Part shown: positions 13,120 through 25,640 of the stretch, piece by piece
How the letters are laid out: every line of letters begins with the position of its first letter
Position numbering within the stretch: the first letter of the stretch is position 1
NCBI GenBank assembly: GCA_009617715.1
Contig: VTFK01000026.1
Coordinates: 124,001 to 188,000 of the forward strand
From: Plectrocnemia conspersa
Lineage: Eukaryota > Arthropoda > Insecta > Trichoptera > Polycentropodidae
Direction of reading: 5' to 3'
DNA length: 64,000 bases
The notes under the pieces: model-generated
Seen by the model: the letters and a program-made list of their open reading frames with translations, nothing else
Told to the model about the DNA's origin: nothing
The model's database searches: none
Translations under genes and position numbers: made by a program

Positions 13120-14160
13120 CACAGCGCAAGGGAATTGTCATAAACATCATAGTTGTAATTTGATGCTCACGAAACGTCAAGTAGCTAACGTCACGTTCGG
13201 GTACACATTAGACCCGAATATCTAGAAACACGTCAAACTGTCTAAGGTTTTGTGGCGAAAGGTGCAAAAGTTTTGACAGTATATTATATTATATAAGCCA
13301 AGGAGATGCGCACGACGTCCAGCAGGCGCCAAGTCTCTCCTACGTACTATATTTCCAGCGTCGCTGTCGAGACGCCTATTCATCCTTTAATGGAAACACT
13401 TACGGCTGTATATATATACATTATATGTATACATACAATGTGTATCGACGCCTTTCAAATTACTGAGTCAGGAGAAACTTTTTACCGAAAATTGTATTGA
13501 ATTTCTATAACAAGAGACGTAAACACAATGAAATGGTCTTCAGATTGAACACATAATCAAAGTATTGATTCCATTTAAACTTCGTAAGATTGGTATATAT
13601 TATTTTAAAAAGTATTATTATATTCACTAACAACACAATAAAGTCCATAGCGCTGAGTCGCAGGGGTTAAAACTTTCCTAAAGGATTTAATCAAAACGAA
13701 CGCCAAAGAGCGCAAAATAAGCACAATTTAGCACATCTTGAAATGGCAGGCGTCTCGAACACGACAGCGCAAATAACAATGTTCATCAAAACTCAACCTT
13801 TTTCTATATAAAAATCCCCTCCCCTCCCACTTCATATCTCAAACCCTAGGGTCGGGTCCCGAAATTGACCCCTTGGGCGCTATAGAGCTCGTCTCAATAT
13901 AATAATATCACATAGCTCTATATACGAAAAGCCAATTTAACTAATTAATTACGGTGCCCATAATAAAAGGTAGGCGGCCTCTGACGTCTAGGGGTGAGGG
14001 TAACATCCGGCGTATCAATTTAACGAATAACGCAATTTAGAAAACCGAAGATATATTAATTAAATAATTCGGGCCTGCTTCGTAATGGCGCTCAACCCGA
14101 CGCAAGGTAGAACGGAGGTAGGCCTGTTGTTATTAATTTGATATATACGTTACATTACTC
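13120..14160. other. GC-richer, low-repeat block
   Basis: Moderately GC-richer sequence with patches at 13120-13240, 13300-13400 and 13640-14130. The last holds CCTAGGGTCGGGTCCCGAAA near 13845. No frame shows a domain. Possible regulatory or conserved non-coding DNA. Confidence 0.35.
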
Positions 14161-14999
14161 TTGTTAAAGCAAATATCAGCCCAGTTTATAAATTCGTGCA
14201 CTTCTAGCCTATAATTAAAAAAATGTTTATACTGACATATTACTAATCTAAAAATGAGCTAGCATACTCTTCTCAAATGCACATCACATTCAAATATCGT
14301 AAAATTGGACCGAAATATTACCGTAAAATAATAGTCAGCAAAAAGTAACCTCATGTGTAAAAAAATAAATATAGTTAGTAATGATAACATTATCAATGTC
14401 AAATTCGTTTCGTTGCTTTAAAGATAGGGTAAGCTAATTCTGGATGACTTCAGGAATTACTTAATTAATTTAGTAATTTCACTTTGAATGGGCTCATATA
14501 TGCAAATCCAAAACTAACTATGGATCAGAAAGCTGAAATTCTAATTTATCACGTGAAATTTTAGTTAATCGTCTTCAAGGAATAGAACATGAATATAATC
14601 ATATAAATCGGACTATACACGCGCCTTTGAGAACCAGAAACTATTTTAACCAACCATGAATAGGAATATTTTTACTAAAATAAATATGCATTAAAAAAAT
14701 AATTTAAAGAGACTTTTACTAGCTTTTGAAGATAATTTATTTTTAAATAACGCAATTAGGTCCATTATTTTATTATAATGTAGCAAACTACAAACTATCA
14801 TTTAAGCGAGTCCCCAATAACACGGTAAATTTTTATATTTTATAATTATATTTCTATTATTTTTTAATATAAATTGCACCTTGTGTATTTTATTTTTTTA
14901 AACACACATCTACGCACAATACGCATTGAAACGCTCCACGTAAATAATATACATTAAATTTAACGAGAACGAAGAGGACGTCTCACGTTCCTGTTTTTC
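14161..14999. other. AT-rich non-coding DNA
   Basis: I see nothing in it. Confidence 0.5.
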
Positions 15000-15760
15000 C
15001 ATTATTGTGCCATTTCACGTATCTTTCCTCCTAAATGCACACACAATCCGCTTTTATAGCTCGTTAAGCTCCTTCTCCGTAATCAAGCTGATGTACGATT
15101 ACTAAATCAACATTCGCCGGCTTATTTCATGTATCAACATCAATATTATAATGTTGTACACAATGCGTAAGCGCTGCTAATGAATTTTTGATACCCTCAA
15201 AGCGATCGAGCCGTTAATTCCTCCCGATTAACATCGTAAATCAAAAGCGCGTTTAATATTGTACGCAAAACACGCGCGTTTCGGGCAATAAACCAGATGC
15301 AATTCCTTCTTCGTTGGGGATTTGGGCGAATTTCGCATTTAAATCGGCGTCCAGAGTACAATATTGGCGAGTTATTGCCCCGGTCCAGAGTTTGAGGTGC
15401 TTTTGCGAATCTCGCAATAAAACCACCCTCCTCTGGTTCGGCTGAATAAATAAAGACAAGATTGACAGCCGAGAGATAAATACGTTTGCACAAATCAAGG
15501 AGAAGACATATTCCGAACGGCTCAATTTGCACGCGGATTATAATTAAGCGCAGAGGTCTGGTGCGATTCTCTTAACCGAAAGCAAACATTTGTTAGTCAA
15601 ATGCCGAAGTGATTGATCAATTTTGAATTAGCTCGAGATAAAGCTCTGACCCCGCGTCGCAAATCGCTAATCAGACGACACCGTGTCGCGAAACAACGCT
15701 TAAATCAAATAATTCGCAAGTCGGGAGCGATTCCACAAAATATACATAATAATTGACTTT
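15000..15760. other. GC-richer, low-repeat block
   Basis: Two overlapping minus-strand frames (111 and 90 codons, 15197-15532) are open in different phases. That suggests neither is coding. Neither translation shows a domain and no splice pair is convincing. The block has many AATTA and GATAA-type short motifs and reads like conserved non-coding DNA. Confidence 0.4.
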
Positions 15761-16165
15761 GCATATTTTAAGGGCTCCTCGAAACACAATAAGCTGAAAT
15801 AGCGCATTTATAGAAGCATATATTAATAAATTGAGTCATTCATACATGTATTGTATAAATTGTTAATTTTTTATTTGATTGCATTTATGATATCTTTATA
15901 AGCTATTTAAAATATGACGTTCGTGAGACTTAATGTGGACAAATAACGTAATAAGGCTTAGAGCATAATTATATTTTTATGTAAACAAATTAAATTTTTC
16001 GTCACGCTTGACAAAACAAGGGGGAAAATAATCGCCGAAACCAAGTAAGGCGCTGAAAGTCACGTTGATTATTTTTTTAGGGTCGAGGGCGTTGTCCACC
16101 GTGATTTTTATCAAAAAATAAGTAATTATTATAAATTATATTAATCTACTACTGTAATAATCAGG
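15761..16165. other. AT-rich non-coding DNA
   Basis: I see nothing in it. Confidence 0.5.
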
Positions 16166-17370
16166 CATGTGAATGGCATAGTCTAACGAGTTGCAACTAA
16201 TATTTCTTCTCGAGAATTCCTCGAGAAAAATATCAAATCGAGAATTTTATAATATTATATAAGTATTTTTTATTATACAAAATTAAATTTTTGCGAATAT
16301 TTTTAAAAGGTTCACAACAACCACTGCCCTTTTTATACCGCTGCATAAGTAAAGGCGAATTCATGCCTAATATGTATACTTCTTTGAAGGTTTTAATGAC
16401 TGAGAAACTGGGAATGACAAATTTTTAACACTCGAACTCGCTTTATTTTTTTTTAAGTAATAAAAGCATATTCAGATAAGAAACCTTCCCAAAAGTGTTC
16501 GTGCCAGATGTTTGAAAATGTGCATACTTTCTCGGAAGATCAAAAGTATTTGAATGACCCATAATATTTTTGCTATTTGGCTTTATCTTTGCTTTGGTGA
16601 TCTAAGAACCCGCTCTGATAAGAAAAAAATACGATTTAGGGCTATTTTTATTTTTCGATAATCAAAAAAAGCTTTTTTTATATTGTTTTTGTAAAGTAGC
16701 AACAGCTTTTATTGACAATTGGCTTAAATTTTTTGTTAAGAGAATTTCAAAATATAAATTCTGAGCAAAGCTCGAAATTTCAACGAGTAATTAAAGAGAA
16801 GTTATATAATCGAAAAAACATTAATTAAATATTTGCAAAATCCAGAATCTTTCATCAGTCAAAAAAAGAATGACTACTTTTGTTATTCTTCATAAGCAGA
16901 ATTATGTAAAATGGGGAAAGAAATTATTTGCAGATTATTTAATGGCTCAACGAATTTTAAGGACCCTCTAGACTGCATTGAATCATTAAAATCCATTGAA
17001 GAAATTTAAAATTTGTCATTGGCGCAACAATTAGAGAAAAAAAATTTTTCAGACTTACAGAGAGTAGTGTATGAAAATTAATAGCGGAAGAATTCGAAAT
17101 ATTTTAATCGACAGGCAAGAGAACAAATAATTTACAATGCTTGTTGTCGATTAAACCAACATCAAAATAATACAAAATAATAGAATTTTTCTTAACAAAA
17201 AAAAGAACGAAGATGTTTGATTCTACTTAAGATGGCATGTGTTTTTTAAAGGGTTATTTTAAGAATAATATGTTAAAATGAATCTACAATACTATACTGT
17301 ATTACATACATTTTTTCATTCATCAAAATTTATCGAGAAAAGAAAATCATCGAAAAATCAGAATGCCTAG
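16166..17370. mobile_element. Possible degenerate hAT-like element
   Basis: The left end reads CAGGCATG and the right end, reverse-complemented, TAGGCATTC. Just inside the left end is a palindromic pair, TTCTCGAG (16207-16214) and CTCGAGAA (16220-16227). The right end carries a TTATCGAGAAAAGAAAATC stretch that resembles it in reverse. The flanking 8-mers GTAATAAT and GTTGTAAC match at only 5 of 8 positions. The interior shows no clear transposase. This is suggestive only. Confidence 0.28.
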
Positions 17371-17907
17371 TTGTAACAATACTTCAAGATCTTTCGTGAG
17401 CTAATACTAAAAAACATTGCATATTGCTCAAAGTTCTCCGTAAATAAGAAATTGCATACTTGCATAAAATAAAAAGAGAAAAGCAATTTTTCACAGAGCT
17501 CTACCTAAAGCGCAATTATCATCGAGGCGTGACAAATATGTAAACATGACATTAAATTAAATGTGTACCAATGCTTCATACTCAGAAGAAAAAAGCCGTT
17601 AAGCAATCATAAATACTATACGGTTTTATAGAAAAATACCCCTTGAATATAATACCTTAAATTTTTATGTTTTATGCATAAACCAGAGAAACTTCTAATC
17701 CAGTTCCAATTTATCTAAAGCCATTGATCAAAACAAGTACTATTTGGCTATTTCTAAATAAGTCAGGATACAGATTTTAAAATTCTTAAGGATACAGATA
17801 TTCAAGCCCTTTCGAGATTGATTCACTTCAAAGCACGATCAACCCAAAAGTGAGCCGATATCCGGCCCTCCACTGACCTAACCTACCAAACATAGCAAAA
17901 TCAAAAC
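17371..17907. other. AT-rich stretch rising in GC before 17908
   Basis: The last 100 bp are GC-richer and could be a 5' untranslated region for the candidate exon that follows. No other signal is seen. Confidence 0.35.
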
Positions 17908-17991
17908 ATGAGGCACATCAAAATCAGCTTTCTCCTTCTCAATGTTGCAGTCATTTGCGTGCGAGGCGATCAGCAAGATTTATTTAAAAAT
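17908..17991 (+). CDS. Candidate signal-peptide first exon (unidentified secreted protein)
   Basis: The ATG at 17908 sits in a good insect start context (TCAAAACATGA) and opens a 35-codon frame. The product begins MRHIKISFLLLNVAVICVRG, a textbook signal peptide: a basic N-terminus, a hydrophobic core of about 12 residues and a small residue at the likely cleavage site. DQQDLFKN follows. If it is an exon, it would end at about 17991 or 17993, at a weak donor (GTGTAT or GTATAA). Otherwise the frame stops at 18013-18015. It runs opposite to the LDLa exon, so it would be a different gene. No partner exon was found. I do not recognise the protein, and chance remains a real alternative. Confidence 0.3.
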
Positions 17992-18015
17992 GTGTATAAC
18001 TTTATATTTGTATAA

Positions 18016-18844
18016 TTTTCTTTAATTTTAAATATATATATTTTTAACTATTTAAATTACAATAATGTATTATATAATGCATTCGATAACAATTTTTCCA
18101 AACACTTGATCAAAAAAATTCTTGACATTGAGCCAGTTGCAGCACGCTTATTTTACTTCAATAGCAAGATAATGAACATTAAAATACTAATATTTATTAT
18201 GTTCCAAAATGACACACTTTCATACTGCAGAAGAATTGGAATATAGCAAATATATGCAATGAGCGCAATTGGTTGTAAAGGCAATGAATACATATGTGAT
18301 TGGAGCGACAATTTTGATTGACACGTATAATGGCGAGAACCTTATTGATTCCCAACAATTTTCATTCTTACTTAAATCTGATTCACCATGACAATAAATA
18401 AGGAGAAATTCGCTCCATGTGACGCGAAATTATTTTCTCAGACATTCAAAAAACATTATTTGTGTTGTGCTATTGATGAAACGACATAATTCAGATACAA
18501 AAGCAAGTTATTTATATACATTTCGTATTTGTTTTAATGTCAGCGTAAAATTACAATTCTGCTTTAGATAATGTAACAAGACTAACCCAAAAATTTAATA
18601 ATAAAACTAATAAAAAAAATACATTTACATACATACATATTCTTACATGTTATATAGTTGGTAATCCCGAAATGATTTTTTTTGAATTTAAGTTTTAACA
18701 GTCGGTCGTGCTTTGATCGTGTATATTTGTATTCGTACACATCTAGATTTAAAATAAAACTAAAATCAAAATTGAGGATGACAGAATTTTTACAATTTTT
18801 TTTCATTTTTTTTTTAAATTCTAAAACCACGACCACTAACACTA
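18016..18844. other. AT-rich non-coding DNA
   Basis: Probably includes degraded flanks of the mariner remnant that follows; nothing else is seen. Confidence 0.4.
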
Positions 18845-19545
18845 GTGCTAGATGCGCGAGACCAACAAAAATAGATGATGATGTGGCTGCAGAAATAGAA
18901 GCAAATAATACTCAAACTGTATATAAGCTAAACCAGTCTGATTCAACGATGCTGACACATTAGGAAGATTGGGAAGGCTTGGATACAATGTGTAAGGGCT
19001 TCAGAATCTTAAAACAAAGTCGACTTTTCTCGATCATTTGCGAGCTACAAATGAGAAATGGATATTGGGGTATTTTACGACAACAATCGTCGTATAAAAC
19101 TTGATATTCAAAATTCAAGTAACAAAACCTCGGGCTCACTATAGTTAAAAAGTTATTTTGTGTGTGTGTGGTGGTCTTTCAAAGGGATTGATTCATTACG
19201 AATCTTTTAAACCTAGCCAAATAATTACAGTGTGTTTTGTTTGTGATGTGCTAGATCGTTTGCACAAGGAAGTATCATATAAAAAAAAGGCATGCACTTG
19301 TCAATAGAAATCGAATACGTCGCCATATGGCGAAATTTACTCGCGAAGTTTTTATCTCATCCACCTTATTCTCAAGACCTTCAGACTACCATTTATTTAG
19401 ATCAATGCAACTCTTTCTAGATGAAAAAAAAATGTAGACGATGTGAAAATGGGGCTTTTGGAATATTTAGAATCAAATCCTCTAACATTTTATGGAATGG
19501 AATTTAAGAAAATCCCTAGAGGCGAAAAAAAGTTTAGTCTTTAAA
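18845..19545 (+). pseudogene. Mariner-family transposase remnant
   Basis: At about 18853-18963 the translation RPTKIDDDVAAEIEANNTQT matches the helix-turn-helix segment of mariner transposases ('RPSKIDDD.L..LIE..P.QT'). Further blocks follow in the right order but in several frames. ATNEKW at about 19045 corresponds to the 'GDEKW' region that carries the first catalytic Asp. A VVVF-like block lies near 19170 and RHALVNRNR near 19290. PSDYHLFRSMQLFLDEKK at about 19380-19430 matches the family's C-terminal 'PSDYHLFRSL...L..KKF'. Many stops and frameshifts are present, and the first Asp appears changed to Asn. Terminal inverted repeats were not found. It is a dead Tc1/mariner superfamily copy. 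Confidence 0.85.
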
Positions 19546-22418
19546 AGTAAATTATGTTTTTGAATAATTAAAATAAAATAAACATTTAATAAGTGATCTT
19601 TCAGTAAAAAGCAACATTCATTTTTTAGGATTATCTAATAATATATAATTTTATTTTATGAGAATTATTGAGTAAAAAAATAGTATTGTTTTAGCTCAAT
19701 AATTCTCATAATCATCATTGAAAAACGTGACCTAAATATCAATGTGCTTGAAGTTTCTAGCGAATACATAGTACAAACTTAATCTAAATAAAATAGCAAA
19801 TGGTCTAGAAAGCAGATGTATGTATATTTAATTTATAATTTATATCCAAACATACGTCGCATATAAAACGCGTTTAATCTACAGTTTCGCGTCTCTAGAA
19901 AAATCGTCGCAACTTCCCCGCACTTATATAATTCACCAAGATCTGCGTAAAAAAACGAGTAACGCGAAAAGGGAACAAAGGGGGAGGAAAATAATCATAT
20001 TGTAAGCTTCTCGTGGGCGCATAAATGAAAAAGCTAATAGAAACGAGAGCATTTCCGGCAAAAAATTCACGTCTAACCAAAGAATAAAGACTTACATACA
20101 TGGGTACCCACCGTGAGTATATTTTCCTATTTAACGTTTTAACGTGCTCGTGCAATAAGACCTTAAAAAACACGTAGGTGTTCCTTTTTTATAAAATATA
20201 CCTACGTAGAGAGACGTTATTTTTTACATCTGTATTCGATAGGTTTTGTATTACAAAGGAAACGGAAGTAAAAGTACGTGTGTGCATATATGAATGTATG
20301 TAAACGCAAATACATATATTCACGTATGCTAAAAAAAATTTGCATGCGAAAAGAACGCTGTGTACTTTATATAGTAGCTATATACGTGTAATATAATAAA
20401 CGTAATGTGTATTAAGTACGTATACGGAAAAAAAAAATACATTAAAGAGTCGATTTCAGCGCTTTAAATAATATAAATAAAAATTTGCAACGTCAAGAGG
20501 CTTTGGTTTAAAATCGATAAAAAGCTGGTTTCGTAATATTTGAGTAGATTTTATTACGTATTATTTTACGTGGCACTTAACATATTTTATTCATGGTATC
20601 GTATTTAACGAAATTATTGAGTTTATATCCGCCCTAGGCAATACACGACCCGGCACGTGTTTTCATGTGGTCTACAAAGCATAGGCAACAAACATAGCAT
20701 TTTATACATAAAAAAATATATCTTACATTAATAATCTATCGGAGATTTACAATACGTTAGTTCTTAGCGTTCTCGAACACTAGCGGATCGAAGTATTACA
20801 TGTTGTTAGAAAAACTTCAGAGAAATTGCGCAGAAAACAAGAGGTAGTACGTATTACAATTGTATTTGAAAACTAGCATCTTTTTTCTAGAAGCATTGTA
20901 ATATAATTTTTATGCTCGTGTATTTGAGCTGCGGTTATATAGTAGTCTAGAGAGTAGAAAATCGATTGCGTCCCTGATTCTAGCCCGTTTCGTCCAGGAC
21001 GTCGGTGCTCGAGAACGTTCCTCTAATACGAGACAATTTCAGATTTTTATTCATATATTTCAGATTTTTATTTTACATAATATTGTAATGGTCAAGTTTA
21101 TATACATACGTATATGTAGTATATAAATTAGTGTATATTCAAATTGTATACATAGTATACACATTTTAATCTGTATGAATACAAATTATGTATAAATGAT
21201 AACGTTGAGCATTGGGGAAACCGGTGTTTAGTCATGATGACTATAGTGACTGATCACTTTTTATAACAAAAAATTGTAACCCCCAATCTCAAATTAGCGT
21301 AAGATGCAGACTTTTATTGTGTAAAACAGCATGTTATCCAAAAATTAAAAATATTTTTCTTTTTAGTTGAGCCCATTACCGGTTTACTTGAAAATTGCCC
21401 ATAAGTTATCGATAATGCCGTTATAATGCGCTAAAAATTATCAAATACTGACATTACTGTGTTTTGGTCAAACTGAGGTTTGTAAATTACAATATAACAG
21501 TAATGTGAATACAATGAAAAATGTTAATATATCTCAGAAGGAAATCAATAGTTGTATTGAAATCAGTGCTCAAACAATGGTAGTTCAAAGCTTAAATAAT
21601 AATTTTAATAATAAACTTAATATTAATTCGTTAAAAAGAGAGAGAGAAGATAAATTTATATTCAACAATAGATTATAAAAAATATGTTTTAAGTTACCAA
21701 ATATATTTAACAGCGAATAAATAGAAGTGAAGCGCTTTAATCAGCTAGTTAACTTTAATGAATGAACATGCAACAGATAATATATTATAATACATTGTGG
21801 AATTTATGTTTATATTAATATATTCACTGTAAAATGCATATAAAATAATTGGGAATTTTATTATAATTTATTGTATAAATTACAATTTATAAATAATGTA
21901 GAAAAATAATGAGAATAATAAACATTAAAACATTCAATAAAAAGAAATACAAAAACTTTTTACTATGTATAATAAAAAATACATTGGTTAAATATTTAAT
22001 TTATTAAGCTTAAAGCTATTTAAAAACATTTAATAATGCAAATTAGAGCAACTAAAAAATAAATTTATGCCTCTTGAGCAAGATGTGTTTAGACACCATA
22101 AGGTTAATCTATGTTTGGCGAAATAAAAAACAAACTTTCTATATTGATATTTTGCAATACTTTTGCAATACCACAAGAACAAGAGTTTTTATTAAAAATT
22201 AAATTAATTATAGAAGGAATAAGTAATTAAACTGTAATCCACATCGACTGAATGTGCAATCCACAAAAAATGAAAGTGAAATCAGTCTATAAAAGAAACT
22301 CTAAAAGCAATCTGGATCAGTTTTTCAACAAATATCTGACGAGTCTTGATGCAGCTAATGAATTAATTCCCGAAATATAAAACAAAAAATACTAGATTTA
22401 TTTATTTTTAATAAATTT
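19546..22418. other. AT-rich non-coding DNA
   Basis: A GC-richer patch lies at about 19850-20200 and another near 20940-21030. The 92-codon minus frame at 19895-20173 shows no domain. Nothing else is recognised. Confidence 0.45.
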
Positions 22419-22716
22419 ACCGTTGTAATCTGACAGGCGTAAGTCCAATGAGCTACAACGGGAAAATCTGTCAATCAGATATAATTAACCACTAGACTAA
22501 AAGTCTGGGAAATGGTGACATATATATAAATAATTATAAATTATAATGTGCTATACAATTTATAATCAATAGATGTCACTACAGCTAGGGCCGGTGTTTT
22601 TTTTTAATAATAGCGCATTATTATAAATAAAAATTCGAGTGCTGCTGCTGGGTCTCGAGCCCGCAACCTCAGAATTACTAGTCTGAGACGTTATGGACTA
22701 CGCTATTCCTTCCTTA
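22419..22716 (-). repeat. tRNA-headed SINE-like element, copy 2
   Basis: This copy aligns with 9828-10154 along its full length and in the same orientation. On the minus strand the head has A-box-like TAGCGTAGTCC, an anticodon-like stem CTCAGA/TCTGAG and a B-box-like GGCTCGAGACC. The body keeps the CAGACTTTTAGTC stem. The 3' hairpin pairs CCGTTGTA (from 22420) with TACAACGG. It differs from copy 1 at scattered sites, so it is old. Confidence 0.75.
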
Positions 22717-24159
22717 AAATAGAAATATCAGTAAATTTGGAAACCCTATTTCTAAAAATATGGACCGCGAAACGACATTGTACACTCCTGCCTCGTATGA
22801 TTCTTGCCAACAAAACGGCTTACGTGACCGTGTGCTCAAATGCTAAATTCGCAACGATCTATCCACATTGTGCAAATCACATTCATTCTACCAACTCATG
22901 TTTTTGCTGAAATATACATCCGTATCGTAAAAAATTGTATCAAAGCGTCAAACAGCATTGAACATAAATGTTAATTCGGATCAGGTTTTAAACCTTCACA
23001 GTTCAACTTGAACCTCGCGAGGTTAACGTCGACATTTACTTTTACGGAGCATATATTTAATATATGTACATTATTCGATGTGGATTTGATGAGAACGTTG
23101 TATTCATTGAAATTGTCCATTATTAACGGTAGAAAAATAATATCTTTAAATAAACAATATACACAGATTTCAGCAGAATGTTTATTATTTCTAGGTCTGT
23201 TTGACATATCGGTAAATTACAGAATAATATTGCCAAAATATGAATAAAACGTGTAATTGAAAATAAATATAGGTTATATTATTTAACAACAGTACTGAAT
23301 CACATAATTTAAGGCAATATTTTATTTTTAATATAATAATAATATGAAAATGTATAAAAAATAACGGAAAAATATTATTTACATTGCCTTTAGGACATAT
23401 GTGCATAATTGCAAACAGTATATCTGTTTTATTTGATGTCAATATCCTTTATACAATTGAATAGTTAAAAAATAAATGTTATTCAAATGTTCAGAGATAT
23501 TTTTGTCATACATATACATCAACCTATTATATGGTAATAGTATGGTGCTTATGGAAAAAAAAAAAAAAACAGAGAATACAAAAATAGGATGGATTAAATG
23601 AAAGTTTCATATGTACAATACGTATAGAAAATGTTTGAAATCCGCACAATCGATTATGAAGCATGAGAATAATATTTTTTTATAGTATAAAATATCTTAA
23701 ATTTAAAGGGTATTGATCTACAATATATATTATACGTAAAACAGTTACAGTTTAATGTATGCTTAGGGTTTAATATTTTTTGATTAGCTTAAGTATAAAT
23801 TGCTTAAATTTATAGCGATTTATTTTAGATTGCCACCAGTTTATCGTATTTAAATTAAAAGTAACTGCGACAATGTGAGACATGATCCGGTAATTTTTAC
23901 TCAAAAGCAGAGTAAGCAAATATACACTTAATCAATGCAAACGTATGATAAAGATAAAGATCACTTGCGACTAACTTCATGCGTGATAAGGATAAGGTGA
24001 TAAGGTAAAACATATTCCTGTAATAGATAATTACTTCCACTCTTGCAAGCTAATCGAATAAGCTGATTACCAATGTTTCAATACATTAATACATTCTTGT
24101 TTGCTACATAATCATCCAAAACACTGACCTACACGTATACGCCATATAGTGGCATACTT
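22717..24159. other. AT-rich non-coding DNA
   Basis: No gene or named repeat. A poly-A stretch lies near 23555-23569. Confidence 0.45.
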
Positions 24160-24690
24160 AATTGTATGATTCGTCATCATACGTGTCACGCTTCGCACAA
24201 TCAGACGTCTCGTTTCTTCAACACAACGATGCATTGCACCAGTTCAATGGATGACCCCCACCGTAGTCGCTCAACCAGGGCAAATCAAGCCATACAAATT
24301 TACATATGGGGTTACACCCGGGGCGCCCAATTTAATAGAGTTCGTCAATATAGCGAATCCCTAAAAATATTTGGCGAAATTCGAATCCCGGATACGGTCG
24401 AACTGTTATGACGCGATGTAGTGGCGTGACGTCGCGCCTCGTGGTCTCTCTATCTGCGATTGGTGGAAACCTGGTGGTGTGACTTTAGCCGATTACAATT
24501 CTGGCGGCGACCTCAAACGGCAGAGCACGCTAGTTTTACTCGCGCCGGTGCGCGCATACCTGGTGGACGCGTGTATATCCGTCGCTCAGGTAACGCGAAC
24601 GAACAGGGTCATCAAATTCGGCATATATGTTCAAAAGTATGTTTGCTGAATGAAAACATTTTTGAAAGAATTACATGGTGCTGATATTAT
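24160..24690. other. GC-richer, low-repeat block
   Basis: Two plus-strand frames (81 and 74 codons) are open in sequence that includes TGGCGTGACGTCGCGCC near 24421, a CRE-like TGACGTC. No protein domain is visible. I read it as non-coding, possibly regulatory. Confidence 0.35.
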
Positions 24691-24908
24691 TTAAGCATAC
24701 TATGTTTGTTTAACATTTTTTTAAGAGATAACTATACAGTATTCGACTACACATCAAGCTCTTTGATCCACTGATTATCAGCTATAAAAACACATAAACG
24801 TTTAGTCGGGAGTGAGTCTTGGCATCATCTAAAATTATCCTCCACCTCGCTCTATCCTAGGCCACTCAAGCTAATAGCTGACGTTTAAAGATCCTTTACT
24901 ATATATCA

Positions 24909-24960
24909 CACATGGCCAAATGGAGGCTCGCGAGCCGCATGCGGCTCTACAGTATCGAGT
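24909..24960 (+). mobile_element. hAT-type terminus with double palindrome
   Basis: The sequence begins CACATGGCCAAATGGAGGCT and runs into two overlapping palindromes: GGCTCGCGAGCC and GAGCCGCATGCGGCTC. This arrangement, a 'TGGCCAAA...GGCTCGCGAGCCGCATGCGGCTC' start, is known from termini of Charlie-like hAT elements. I did not find the matching right end, so this may be a truncated left end. The following 500 bp may hold decayed transposase, but I could not confirm it. Confidence 0.55.
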
Positions 24961-25539
24961 AATTATAAAATAATAAATCCTCGATTAAATAGCACTCAAA
25001 GAATCAACTCGTGGTGGTTATTCATTGCATAATTCACCATAAACATCTGACAGCTAAATATTTAAAATATGATCGAAATTCGAAAAAATGCAAAGAATCA
25101 TAGCCAGTTAAAAAAATCCTTAAAGAGTAAAAAATATGACGATTTTCCAAATGATTATGTGTATTACATCCTGAGATGGTTATCAATTTACAACGTACTT
25201 AAAAGCTTTGTTTAACTACTGGAGCCTGTTAAAATATTTCTAATCTTGTTCAAACGATATTCAGCTTTCGGAAAAAACTGCAATTTTTATAAATGCTCTC
25301 ATAGATCTAAAGAATTAGGATCACAATATCTTTATTAATTTGATTGAAATGGACTTGATCAGCTATGGATTTCCGATTTCTCATTTGGTGCTACCTGAAA
25401 CGGCAGCTGGAGAAATAAAATCAAAAAAAAATCCAAGAAAATCTCGCCTTTAAAACACATCACAAGGCATCTATAACTTGTTCCTAATCAAAATACATTG
25501 TTTTCGATTTTCGGTACAAAATATTCCTGTGAATACTCA
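24961..25539. other. AT-rich stretch downstream of the hAT terminus
   Basis: Possible interior of the truncated hAT. No frame is long enough to call. Confidence 0.3.
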
Positions 25540-25640
25540 AATCAAAGCACCATGCATTACTCAGAAAAAGTGCAATAATACCAGAATTTTCAATACCGGT
25601 ATTGAAATTATTATTATTTTACTTAATTAACTGAAAAAAG
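25540..25640 (+). repeat. ACCGGTATT-type hAT-like fragment, copy C4
   Basis: It holds TTTTCAATACCGGTATTGA, an almost self-complementary motif. The preceding stretch resembles 50345-50470 (a GCAATAA...TTTTCAATACC context). It is a short, truncated relative of copies C1-C3. Confidence 0.45.

Noticed and set aside
15197..15532. 111-codon and 90-codon overlapping minus-strand frames
   Set aside because: Two phases open over the same bases with no motif in either; composition explains it.
22640..22716. tRNA gene on the minus strand
   Set aside because: A and B boxes are present, but acceptor pairing is poor and the sequence recurs with an attached body, so it is a SINE-type head rather than a tRNA gene.
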